A stretch of DNA of 5,026 nt from Segetibacter sp. (GCA_030146445.1 JASLBT010000264.1:1-5026), one strand, 5' to 3'; numbered from the stretch's first letter, positions 1 through 5,026 are shown. Program-made: numbers and translations. Notes: generated by a model not told the origin, from the sequence alone.

Positions 1-147
1 AAATGGAAATATTTAACGATTAGCAGTTGTCATATTCCTAATATGCCCATGATGTAGTGTGGATTAGTTGATTATTACTGAAAACTTTAGTGCTATGGTA
101 GGTTTTACAGCATCTGCGAGGCTGGTAAGCAGCAAAGCCAAAATTGA

Positions 148-1119
148 TCATTTCTTCTTTTTACCAGTACCATCCTTTTTAGCCGGTTTGGGTTCTTTCT
201 TTCGCGTATAGGTATCGTTGAAAAAGCACTTTATTCCCCTGTGACTCCCGCAGCTTCCCTGTTCTTTTACTTTCACCTTATTGTCGGCAAAGGTGAAGTC
301 GATAACACAAGGATCGCCCTGTTCTGTAAATACGCCCGAAGTTGGGGTTCGTAAAAACAATTCACCTTTCACTTCGCCATTACAGGGCTCGTCATCATCG
401 TTTTCGAAGTGTACAAAGAATAAATACGAGTCGGGGGTACTTCCATCTCTAAGGGTAAGGAAGTTTGTTTTCGATTTTACATAATCGCCGCTGTATTTAT
501 TTTTCTTAGGCAATGTATCAAGCGGATTATTAATGTTATTGGCTACACGGCTTTGATCATTTGTTTCGGTCATGACAACGGAAAGTAAGCCGGCGTTGTT
601 GTATGCGTAAATGGTTCGGCTGAACAAAAGGTCATTTCCCGACGCCCATTCCTTTTGAAGCGAAATATTCATTCGGTTATCAATAGTTGCCGTGTGATAG
701 GTATTTGCTTCATCCGGGGAGGAAAGCAGCAGCATTCCTGTGGCGAAAACGCTTTGTTTTGTAAAAACAAGAAGGTAAACAACCCGCCTGGTTTTCGACC
801 GGACCATTAAGGTCAGGTAGGTCTCTTTTCCTTTTTCACCAAACCGCGCAAGAGGCTGGAGGGTCAACCTGCGCTCTTTTCCAAATGGATTAGTTAATAA
901 GCTGTCGGGTACAAACTGGTTGAAAACACCATGGCTAATGGTATCGACAGCAGCAATTTTCTGTATTCCGGTATCTGAAAGCGTATATGGCAGTCTCGAG
1001 ACCGAGAAAGCTTCTACAAAATCGTTCATGGCAACCTTGTCATCACCAGCCAAACGGCTTTTGTTTTTACATGCGAAAATCAACATACAAAACAAAAGTA
1101 CCAGCAGGCAATTCTTCAT
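148..1119 (-). CDS. Putative lipoprotein of unknown function, four-Cys C-terminal domain
   Basis: I do not recognise this 323-aa protein. Residues 1-16 are a short Lys-led hydrophobic signal peptide ending in the lipobox-like LIFAC, so C17 is the probable lipidated cysteine; Phe at -2 is slightly unusual but acceptable. No acidic surface-export signal of the Bacteroidetes type follows C17 (it reads KNKSRL), so retention facing the periplasm is as likely as surface display. Residues about 25-200 form a mixed alpha/beta region without recognised motifs. Residues about 211-306 look like a separate compact domain with the only four cysteines of the mature chain after C17 (C246, C271, C290, C298), including the segment CGSHRGIKCFFN; two disulfides are plausible. 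The last 17 residues contain ten lysines. The ATG start is chosen because it directly begins the signal peptide. It stands alone on this strand, divergent from the metal operon. Being real coding sequence is well supported; a function is not. Confidence 0.85.
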   Translation of the reverse strand: MKNCLLVLLFCMLIFACKNKSRLAGDDKVAMNDFVEAFSVSRLPYTLSDTGIQKIAAVDTISHGVFNQFVPDSLLTNPFGKERRLTLQPLARFGEKGKETYLTLMVRSKTRRVVYLLVFTKQSVFATGMLLLSSPDEANTYHTATIDNRMNISLQKEWASGNDLLFSRTIYAYNNAGLLSVVMTETNDQSRVANNINNPLDTLPKKNKYSGDYVKSKTNFLTLRDGSTPDSYLFFVHFENDDDEPCNGEVKGELFLRTPTSGVFTEQGDPCVIDFTFADNKVKVKEQGSCGSHRGIKCFFNDTYTRKKEPKPAKKDGTGKKKK

Positions 1120-1141
1120 ATTATCAGGTTTGATTCTCTTA

Positions 1142-1149
1142 TAAAAATA
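1142..1149 (-). promoter_or_regulatory. Possible -7 element of the lipoprotein gene
   Basis: Read on the minus strand this is TATTTTTA, matching the Bacteroidetes -7 consensus TAnnTTTG at all positions but the last. It lies 22 bp before the lipoprotein ATG, a usual leader length in this phylum. No clear TTTG -33 element is found 17-23 bp further upstream, so the call rests on one AT-rich octamer and is weak. No Shine-Dalgarno sequence is seen before the ATG, which is common in Bacteroidetes. Confidence 0.3.
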
Positions 1150-1480
1150 GTGTTTACTGAACAGACCAGTAGAATTCTTCTCGTGCGCTCAGCCGTATAA
1201 TGCGGTGATTATGTTAGGTATATCGCTATGCAAAAAGTGTGCTGCCATCAGGCACAAACCTCCAGCCAATGTCGTCGCAGCAACATCTGCCAATACAAGG
1301 GTATCCGTTGCGACAGATCATATAAGTATGTTCCGCTATTTCAAAAAGCACGTTCCAATTTGCAATCCAGGCGGCGTGTTGCGGATCCGAAATTTTTGGA
1401 ACTGCCATGGGCAAGTGCTTAAACCTGCCCTATGGTAGGCAATAGTAAAAAATTATCCCTGATACCGGAAGTCAACAAAT
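1150..1480. other. Divergent intergenic stretch without a recognisable gene
   Basis: This is most of the space between the divergent lipoprotein and metal-regulator genes. Three short overlapping open frames cover about 1205-1438 (two forward, one reverse). Their translations are rich in Cys, His and Arg in the way shadow frames often are, match nothing I know, and have no ribosome site or promoter that would favour one of them. I found no tRNA-like fold, long inverted repeat or transposase remnant. It could hold a decayed gene or an unrecognised small RNA, but nothing in the sequence shows it. Confidence 0.5.
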
Positions 1481-1499
1481 TTTGGTGACTGTTACCAAA
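1481..1499. promoter_or_regulatory. 19-bp near-palindrome over the -33 element
   Basis: TTTGGTGACTGTTACCAAA is symmetric about its central T: eight of nine position pairs are complementary, with a single mismatch at the seventh pair. It covers the predicted -33 box of the metal operon. A 19-bp two-fold site is the size class bound by DtxR-family dimers, so it is a candidate operator for the adjacent regulator; another regulator or a mere stem-loop cannot be excluded. Confidence 0.45.
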
Positions 1500-1512
1500 T
1501 CTATTATTTTTA
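1481..1512 (+). promoter_or_regulatory. Bacteroidetes-type promoter of the mntR-mntH operon
   Basis: TTTG at 1481-1484 is followed after 20 bp by TATTTTTA at 1505-1512, which fits the Bacteroidetes primary-sigma pattern TTTG / TAnnTTTG with one mismatch. Transcription would begin near 1518-1521, leaving a leader of roughly 22 nt before the ATG at 1542. That leader has only a weak purine run (AGAAG at 1534-1538, too close to the start to be a typical Shine-Dalgarno). The -33 box lies inside a near-palindrome and the -7 box overlaps a TTTAG half-site, which is what a repressor-controlled promoter would look like. The transcription start is inferred. Confidence 0.55.
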
Positions 1513-1535
1513 GGGCTGTCTAAACTTTTATTTAG
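1509..1535. promoter_or_regulatory. Three-half-site operator candidate (TTTAG / CTAAA / TTTAG, 11-bp pitch)
   Basis: TTTAG at 1509-1513, CTAAA at 1520-1524 and TTTAG at 1531-1535 alternate in orientation with exactly 11 bp from each to the next. This makes two overlapping 16-bp inverted repeats (TTTAG-N6-CTAAA and CTAAA-N6-TTTAG). The first half-site overlaps the -7 box and the others cover the predicted transcription start and leader. DtxR-family operators are commonly inverted repeats with TTAGG- or TTTAG-like arms, and these proteins can bind as pairs of dimers on successive helical turns. Autoregulation by the product of the next gene is the simplest reading. The arms are AT-rich, so chance remains possible. 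Confidence 0.45.
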
Positions 1536-1541
1536 AAGCAT

Positions 1542-2201
1542 ATGAACTTCTCGACAAGTGAGGAAAATTACATCAAAGCTATTTATCACTTACAGCACGA
1601 TGATGGGATGGTGAACACCAACGAGCTTGCTGCCGAACTAAAAACAAAGGCGGCTTCGGTTACGGATATGCTGAAAAAGCTTAAACTTAAAAAGCTGCTC
1701 CATTATGAACGGTATAAAGGATTTAAGTTAAGCGCTGATGGCAAAAAACTCGCCCTGGCAATTGTGAGAAAACATCGTTTATGGGAGTATTTCCTGGTAC
1801 ACAAACTTGAGTTCGGATGGGACGAAGTACACGAGATAGCAGAACAACTTGAGCATATCGATAGCAAATCGCTGATAGAAAAGCTGGACGCCTATTTAAT
1901 GCACCCTAAGTTCGATCCGCATGGCGACCCTATACCCGACGTAAACGGGAAGATGGAGATCACCAGGCAGATAAACCTTACCGACCTGGAGCTTAACCGG
2001 TTGGCTGAAGTTTGTGCCGTCGGAAGCCAGTCAAGCGAATTGCTTGAATTATTGCGGCACAGGAACATTGCGATCGGCAGTCGGATAGAAGTTAAGAGAA
2101 GGTTTTCGTTCGACCATTCTCTTGAGATCAAACTCAAAGACGAAGCACCGTTTACCGTGAGCCAGCAGCTCGCACAAACATTATTTGTAAAACCAGTTTA
2201 A
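1542..2201 (+). CDS. mntR: DtxR/MntR-family metal-dependent transcriptional repressor
   Basis: A cytosolic DNA-binding metal sensor of 219 aa, the length of three-domain DtxR proteins. Residues about 1-65 are the winged helix-turn-helix (recognition region near KAASVTDMLKKL, 36-47). Residues about 66-138 form the metal-binding dimerisation domain, ending in the family hallmark HPKFDPHGDPIP (121-132). Residues about 143-217 resemble the FeoA/SH3-like C-terminal domain. By alignment to DtxR, H78, E82 and H97 match the ancillary site (H79, E83, H98) and E101, E104 and H105 match the primary site (C102, E105, H106). Glu at 101 in place of Cys is the MntR state and argues for Mn2+ sensing; N9 stands where DtxR has Met10 and B. 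subtilis MntR has Asp8. It is the first gene of an operon with an Nramp importer one base downstream, which supports a Mn2+/Fe2+ uptake repressor role, probably autoregulated through the sites at 1481-1535. The family is certain; the metal, and so the symbol, is inferred. Confidence 0.93.
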   Translation: MNFSTSEENYIKAIYHLQHDDGMVNTNELAAELKTKAASVTDMLKKLKLKKLLHYERYKGFKLSADGKKLALAIVRKHRLWEYFLVHKLEFGWDEVHEIAEQLEHIDSKSLIEKLDAYLMHPKFDPHGDPIPDVNGKMEITRQINLTDLELNRLAEVCAVGSQSSELLELLRHRNIAIGSRIEVKRRFSFDHSLEIKLKDEAPFTVSQQLAQTLFVKPV

Positions 2202-2202
2202 T

Positions 2203-4080
2203 ATGTCAGGAACACCGGCAAGTGAAGCATCGCTGAGCGAAGTACATGAAAGCATAGATGTCACCAAAGGAAAAAGGGGCTGGAGACGGTTACTTGCCTA
2301 TATGGGCCCGGCTTACCTGGTTAGCGTAGGTTATATGGATCCCGGCAACTGGGCCACCGACCTGGCAGGTGGTGCAAAGTTTGGTTACACGCTTATCTGG
2401 GTATTATTGATGAGCAATCTTATGGCACTGTTGCTTCAGGGGTTAAGTGCCAGGCTCGGCATCGTTCGAAGAAGGGACCTTGCACAGGCTAACCGTGAGG
2501 TATATCCGCGGTTTGTAAACTTCTGCCTGTACATCCTGGCAGAGCTGGCTATTGCCGCTTGCGACCTCGCTGAAGTCCTCGGCATGGCAATTGGGCTTCA
2601 ACTGCTAACCGGCTTACCGCTGATATGGGGTGTTGCAATTACCGTTACCGATACATTTTTGCTGCTGTACCTGCAACGCCTTGGCATGCGCAAGATGGAA
2701 GCCTTTATTATTGTACTGGTGGCGATTATTGGAGGCTCTTTTCTGATCCAGCTCTTTTTTGCCCAACCAAATCCAGGCGAAATCATTAAAGGATTTGTTC
2801 CTTCAATTCCCAGTGACGAAGCATTGTATATCGCCATAGGCATTATTGGTGCAACGGTAATGCCCCATAATCTTTACCTGCATTCCGCCCTCGTGCAAAC
2901 GCGCAAAATCGCGAACAATTCAATCGCCATAAACCAGGCGATCCGTTACAACCGCATCGATAGCACCATTGCATTAAATGCAGCCTTTTTTGTAAATGCA
3001 GCCATTCTCATTCTCGCAGCTTCGGTGTTTTACAAAGCAGGCGTTGAAGTTGTAGAGTTAAAAGAAGCGCATCGCCTGTTGCCATCCTTTCTTGGTACAG
3101 AAGTCGCTCCCGCCCTATTTGCCATTGCGTTGATCGCGGCCGGCCAAAGCTCTACCGTAACGGGAACGCTCGCGGGACAGATTGTGATGGAAGGCTACCT
3201 GAACTTACGAATTAACCCCTGGATACGCCGGCTGATTACCCGCTTGATTGCCATTGTGCCGGCTGTACTTGTCATCCTTATCATGGGCGAGGACGAGGTC
3301 GACAGGTTGCTCGTGTTTAGCCAGGTTATCCTGAGCCTTCAATTGGGATTCGCGATCATTCCATTGATCCATTTCGTGAGCGACAAACAGACCATGGGTG
3401 AATTTGCCATTAAGCTCCCGACGAAAATCATAGCATGGATCATTGCGGGTGTGCTGATTTACCTGAACGTTAGAATGGTGAGCAACGAATTGTCTGCGGT
3501 GTTCAATAGCCCTGGCATGTTCACCTGGAAGATCGTGATCATAGCAGCCGCATTGTTCTTCGCATTGTTGTTTGTATTAATGACCATACTGCCGATTACC
3601 AGGAAAAAAGCAAAAACAGATCAAATGCGCCTACATGGTGCAACAAAGGTTTTACAGAAATTCGAAATACCTAAGCTGGACTGTATCGCAGTTGCACTCG
3701 ACTTTAGCAATAACGACGAAAAGCTCATTGCCAATGCGATCGCACAAGGAAACAGACACACGAAATACCTGCTGATACATATTGTGGAGAGCGCTTCTGC
3801 AAGGGTGCTTGGAGCAGTATCCGATGATTATGAAACGCGAAACGATAAAGAACACCTCGAGGGCTATGTGGATCAGTTGATCGCACTTGGCTACCAGGCA
3901 GAAGGGTACCTTGGCTACCGGAACCGGATTAAAGAAATCATCTACATCGTACGCCAGGGCAATGCCGATATGCTGGTGATGGGCGCCCACCGGCACACCG
4001 GAGTTATGGATTACTTATACGGTGAAACCGTAGAAAAGGTAAGGCATCAACTAAAGATTCCCGTTTTGATTGTGAACTAA
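2203..4080 (+). CDS. mntH: Nramp-family Mn2+/Fe2+ transporter fused to a UspA-like domain
   Basis: Inner-membrane proton-coupled divalent metal importer, 625 aa against about 400-440 for plain MntH. Residues 33-465 are the Nramp core with about 12 hydrophobic segments. Visible signatures are DPGN in TM1 (D46, N49), D121/E124 in TM3 (the proton-path pair), AxxMPHN in TM6 (A217, M220, H222, with H227 following), and GQSSTVTGTLAGQ from 314. D46, N49, A217 and M220 match the known Nramp metal ligands; Met at 220 favours soft transition metals such as Mn2+, Fe2+ and Co2+ over Mg2+ or Ca2+. A basic linker (about 466-490) leads to a UspA-like domain at about 490-625 that begins IAVALDFS and ends KIPVLIV. 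Its nucleotide loop (from G594) lacks the second Gly and the final Ser/Thr of the ATP-binding motif. The ATG lies one base after the stop of the repressor gene and has no clear ribosome site, so translation is probably coupled. Nramp-Usp fusions occur in other Bacteroidetes; the Usp role is unknown. Transport of Mn2+ rather than Fe2+ is inferred from context. Confidence 0.96.
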   Translation: MSGTPASEASLSEVHESIDVTKGKRGWRRLLAYMGPAYLVSVGYMDPGNWATDLAGGAKFGYTLIWVLLMSNLMALLLQGLSARLGIVRRRDLAQANREVYPRFVNFCLYILAELAIAACDLAEVLGMAIGLQLLTGLPLIWGVAITVTDTFLLLYLQRLGMRKMEAFIIVLVAIIGGSFLIQLFFAQPNPGEIIKGFVPSIPSDEALYIAIGIIGATVMPHNLYLHSALVQTRKIANNSIAINQAIRYNRIDSTIALNAAFFVNAAILILAASVFYKAGVEVVELKEAHRLLPSFLGTEVAPALFAIALIAAGQSSTVTGTLAGQIVMEGYLNLRINPWIRRLITRLIAIVPAVLVILIMGEDEVDRLLVFSQVILSLQLGFAIIPLIHFVSDKQTMGEFAIKLPTKIIAWIIAGVLIYLNVRMVSNELSAVFNSPGMFTWKIVIIAAALFFALLFVLMTILPITRKKAKTDQMRLHGATKVLQKFEIPKLDCIAVALDFSNNDEKLIANAIAQGNRHTKYLLIHIVESASARVLGAVSDDYETRNDKEHLEGYVDQLIALGYQAEGYLGYRNRIKEIIYIVRQGNADMLVMGAHRHTGVMDYLYGETVEKVRHQLKIPVLIVN

Positions 4081-4085
4081 AAAAT

Positions 4086-4120
4086 GGATTACGGATTGGC
4101 GGATTGCGGATTTGCGGATT
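4086..4120. repeat. GGATT tandem array (two 15-bp units plus a partial)
   Basis: GGATT occurs five times starting at 4086, 4093, 4101, 4108 and 4116, with alternating spacing of 7 and 8 bp. This resolves into two 15-bp units, 4086-4100 and 4101-4115, identical at 13 of 15 positions, and a partial third. It starts 5 bp after the transporter stop. Related words (CGGATCA, CGGATGG, CGGATTG, AGGATCC) recur at 4185-4212, so the array appears to be a decayed longer tract. Short degenerate tandem tracts of this style are common between genes in Bacteroidetes; no function is evident. Confidence 0.65.
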
Positions 4121-4169
4121 GGAGAACCGCAGAGAACGGGAGATGCTGAGTGAACGCGGAGAGAAAGCC

Positions 4170-4189
4170 GATTCGCGCATTCGCGGATC
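4170..4189. other. Stem-loop downstream of mntH
   Basis: GATTCGCG at 4170-4177 can pair with CGCGGATC at 4182-4189 across a CATT loop, giving an 8-bp stem with one G-U pair. It lies 90 bp after the transporter stop. There is no following T-tract on either strand, so it is not a standard intrinsic terminator. It might stabilise the mRNA 3' end or simply be a by-product of the surrounding GGATT/ATTCGCG repeats (ATTCGCG also occurs twice as a direct repeat, at 4171 and 4179). Confidence 0.4.
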
Positions 4190-4220
4190 ACGGATGGGCG
4201 GATTGAGGATCCGGTAGTGA

Positions 4221-4236
4221 GGTATTTAGGTATTTA
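4221..4236. repeat. GGTATTTA direct repeat, two copies
   Basis: Two exact head-to-tail copies of the octamer GGTATTTA (4221-4228 and 4229-4236) are followed by a GG that begins a diverged third copy (GGCATC). It is part of the same repeat-rich spacer as its neighbours. No role is visible. Confidence 0.6.
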
Positions 4237-4279
4237 GGCATCAGGAATGTAAGTACCTGGCTGACGAACAGCCTTTCTT

Positions 4280-4307
4280 CATTTTGCATTTTACATTTTG
4301 CATTTTT
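4280..4307. repeat. CATTTTG heptamer tandem repeat, four copies
   Basis: Four adjacent heptamers, CATTTTG, CATTTTA, CATTTTG and CATTTTT, at 4280-4307, differ only at the last base. This A/T-biased simple repeat is typical of Bacteroidetes intergenic DNA and could vary in copy number by slippage. It is about 300 bp before the icd start, too far to be a promoter spacer, so copy-number change is not expected to switch that gene. Confidence 0.65.
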
Positions 4308-4540
4308 TGGAGACCAGCAGTAGTTCTTTTTTCGGCTCCGGTTGTGTCACTCACTTCTACGGCAACAATACTATTCACCAGGTATTCGGCTAAACATTGA
4401 ACTAACGACATCAATTAACGGTGGCGAATTTAAAACTACTCCTTATGCAGGTTCAAGCTCACGTTAGTATAGGTCTATCTCTTCCACGCCTGCTACTCGT
4501 AACTTCTCACCATCAAAAGGTCGAAAGAAAATTTCATACA
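4308..4540. other. Intergenic stretch between repeats and icd promoter, no convincing gene
   Basis: No forward open frame of note is present. On the minus strand a 56-codon frame (4241-4411) and the 3' end of a longer frame (stop at 4464-4466) can be read, but the first runs through the heptamer repeat and the second is mostly antisense to icd, so neither is called as a gene. No RNA gene, terminator with T-tract or mobile-element end was found. Confidence 0.5.
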
Positions 4541-4573
4541 CTTGATCGTGAAATAACCAAAACGTTACATTTG
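4541..4573 (+). promoter_or_regulatory. Bacteroidetes-type promoter of icd
   Basis: TACATTTG at 4566-4573 is an exact match to the -7 consensus TAnnTTTG, and CTTG at 4541-4544, 21 bp upstream, is a one-mismatch -33 element. Transcription would start near 4579-4581, giving a leader of about 26 nt that is almost entirely A and T, as is usual for well-expressed Bacteroidetes genes without a Shine-Dalgarno sequence. Confidence 0.6.
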
Positions 4574-4582
4574 TGAACGTTT
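4560..4582. promoter_or_regulatory. Inverted repeat AAACGTT-N9-AACGTTT around the icd -7 box
   Basis: Perfect 7-bp arms at 4560-4566 and 4576-4582 bracket the -7 element (4566-4573) and reach the predicted transcription start. The position is suited to a repressor dimer controlling icd. The binding protein is unknown, and the arms share no similarity with the TTTAG or TTTGGT sites in front of the metal operon, so shared control is not indicated. Confidence 0.35.
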
Positions 4583-4605
4583 GTAAAAAATTTAAATAAT
4601 ATACC

Positions 4606-5026
4606 ATGGCAGAAAAAATTAAAGTAGCCAACCCGGTTGTTGAGCTGGACGGCGACGAAATGACCCGGATCATTTGGAGGTTTATCAAAGACAAGCTCAT
4701 TCTTCCTTACCTTGATCTGGACATAAAATATTATGATCTGGGCATTCAGTACCGCGACGAAACAAATGACCAGGTTACAATTGATTCTGCAAATGCGATT
4801 AAACAATATGGTGTAGGTATTAAGTGCGCTACCATTACGCCGGACGAAGAAAGGGTTAAAGAATTCAACCTTAAACAAATGTGGAAGAGCCCAAACGGCA
4901 CAATCCGCAATATCCTTGATGGTACCGTTTTCCGCGAGCCGATTGTAATGAGCAATGTTCCAAGACTTGTTCCTAACTGGACCGCCCCGATCTGTATAGG
5001 CCGTCATGCATTTGGCGACCAATATC
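4606..5026 (+). CDS. icd: NADP-dependent isocitrate dehydrogenase, IDH1-type (3' end outside the window)
   Basis: Cytosolic TCA-cycle enzyme converting isocitrate to 2-oxoglutarate and CO2 with NADP+ and Mg2+/Mn2+. The first 140 residues are present, about a third of the roughly 400-aa family length; the frame is open to the window edge. It aligns almost without gaps to eukaryotic IDH1/IDH2 and not to the E. coli Icd type: GDEMTRIIW at 16-24, YDLGIQYRDETNDQVT at 43-58, KCATITPDE at 73-81, LKQMWKSPNGTIRNIL at 89-104, GTVFRE at 106-111 and IGRHAFGDQY at 131-140. Substrate residues T78, S95, N97, R101, R110 and R133 are all kept, one number above human IDH1 (T77, S94, N96, R100, R109, R132). The ATG is chosen because the protein then begins, like IDH1, about 15 residues before GDEMTR. 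It has its own promoter at 4541-4573 and is not part of the metal operon. Only the cofactor (NADP) is inferred by family, since the specificity region lies outside the window. Confidence 0.96.
   Translation, partial: MAEKIKVANPVVELDGDEMTRIIWRFIKDKLILPYLDLDIKYYDLGIQYRDETNDQVTIDSANAIKQYGVGIKCATITPDEERVKEFNLKQMWKSPNGTIRNILDGTVFREPIVMSNVPRLVPNWTAPICIGRHAFGDQY

Noticed and set aside
31..45. Inverted repeat CATATT-CCT-AATATG near the left edge.
   Set aside because: A 6-bp AT-only-core stem with a 3-nt loop and no T-tract; too weak for a terminator, and its position more than 100 bp past the lipoprotein stop gives no support.
1205..1438. Three overlapping short open frames in the divergent spacer (two forward, one reverse).
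   Set aside because: They overlap in different frames, have odd Cys/His/Arg-rich composition, no recognised motif and no supporting promoter or ribosome site; none can be preferred.
93..1439. Exact 10-bp repeat CTATGGTAGG at 93-102 and 1430-1439 flanking the lipoprotein gene, considered as a target-site duplication or attachment pair.
   Set aside because: Several chance 10-mer repeats are expected in 5 kb; there is no recombinase, terminal inverted repeat or other sign of insertion.
4170..4189. Intrinsic terminator for the metal operon.
   Set aside because: The stem is good, but no T-rich tract follows on either strand, so it is listed only as a stem-loop.
4241..4411. Minus-strand frame of 56 codons starting MSLVQCLAEYLVNSIVAVEV.
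   Set aside because: The first half looks protein-like, but the second half translates the CATTTTG tandem repeat and the frame has no ribosome site. At most it is a decayed gene fragment.
4464..4700. Minus-strand frame ending FFRPFDGEKLRVAGVEEIDLY.
   Set aside because: The last 25 residues or so look plausible, but most of the frame is antisense to icd and its promoter, so it cannot be an intact gene; possibly a relic of a gene end.
4534..5022. 162-aa minus-strand open frame.
   Set aside because: It is a shadow of icd, whose forward frame is unambiguous by similarity to IDH1.
4606..5026. Loss of the catalytic arginine in isocitrate dehydrogenase.
   Set aside because: R101, R110 and R133 (human R100, R109, R132) are all present; nothing unusual is seen in the visible part.

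Overview
The window reads as chromosomal DNA from a Bacteroidetes (Bacteroidota) bacterium, most likely from the Chitinophagaceae/Sphingobacteriaceae side of the phylum. This is inferred from four things. Base composition is moderate, with A-rich leaders that lack clear Shine-Dalgarno sequences. Promoter-like sites match the Bacteroidetes pattern TTTG - about 20 nt - TAnnTTTG. An isocitrate dehydrogenase of the eukaryotic IDH1 type is present. An Nramp transporter carries a C-terminal universal-stress domain. The genus cannot be fixed from the sequence alone.

Layout: a minus-strand gene (148-1119) encodes an unrecognised lipoprotein with a four-cysteine C-terminal domain and a lysine-rich tail. 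A noncoding divergent region of about 420 bp (1120-1541) follows. Its right end is a compact control region: a Bacteroidetes-type promoter, a 19-bp near-palindrome over the -33 element, and three TTTAG/CTAAA half-sites at exact 11-bp spacing over the -7 element and predicted start of transcription. This region drives a two-gene operon. The first gene (1542-2201) is a DtxR/MntR-family metal-dependent repressor. One base after its stop comes a 625-aa Nramp (MntH-type) divalent-metal transporter fused to a UspA-like domain (2203-4080). A 525-bp intergenic region (4081-4605) holds several degenerate short tandem repeats, a stem-loop and no convincing gene. Its right end is the promoter of the final gene, a 5'-partial icd (4606 to the window end) for NADP-type isocitrate dehydrogenase.

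How the genes work together: the repressor and transporter form a self-contained metal homeostasis unit. When cell Mn2+ (or Fe2+) is high, the repressor is expected to bind its own promoter and shut off both itself and the importer; when metal is low, both are made. The Usp domain on the transporter could add a second, cytosolic nucleotide or stress input, although its ATP-binding motif is incomplete. The neighbouring icd is a central TCA-cycle gene with its own promoter. Its product needs Mg2+/Mn2+, but no regulatory link to the metal operon is visible. I found no RNA genes, CRISPR array, insertion sequence or phage genes. The most interesting items are the metal operon's operator architecture and the Nramp-Usp fusion with a degenerate nucleotide motif.
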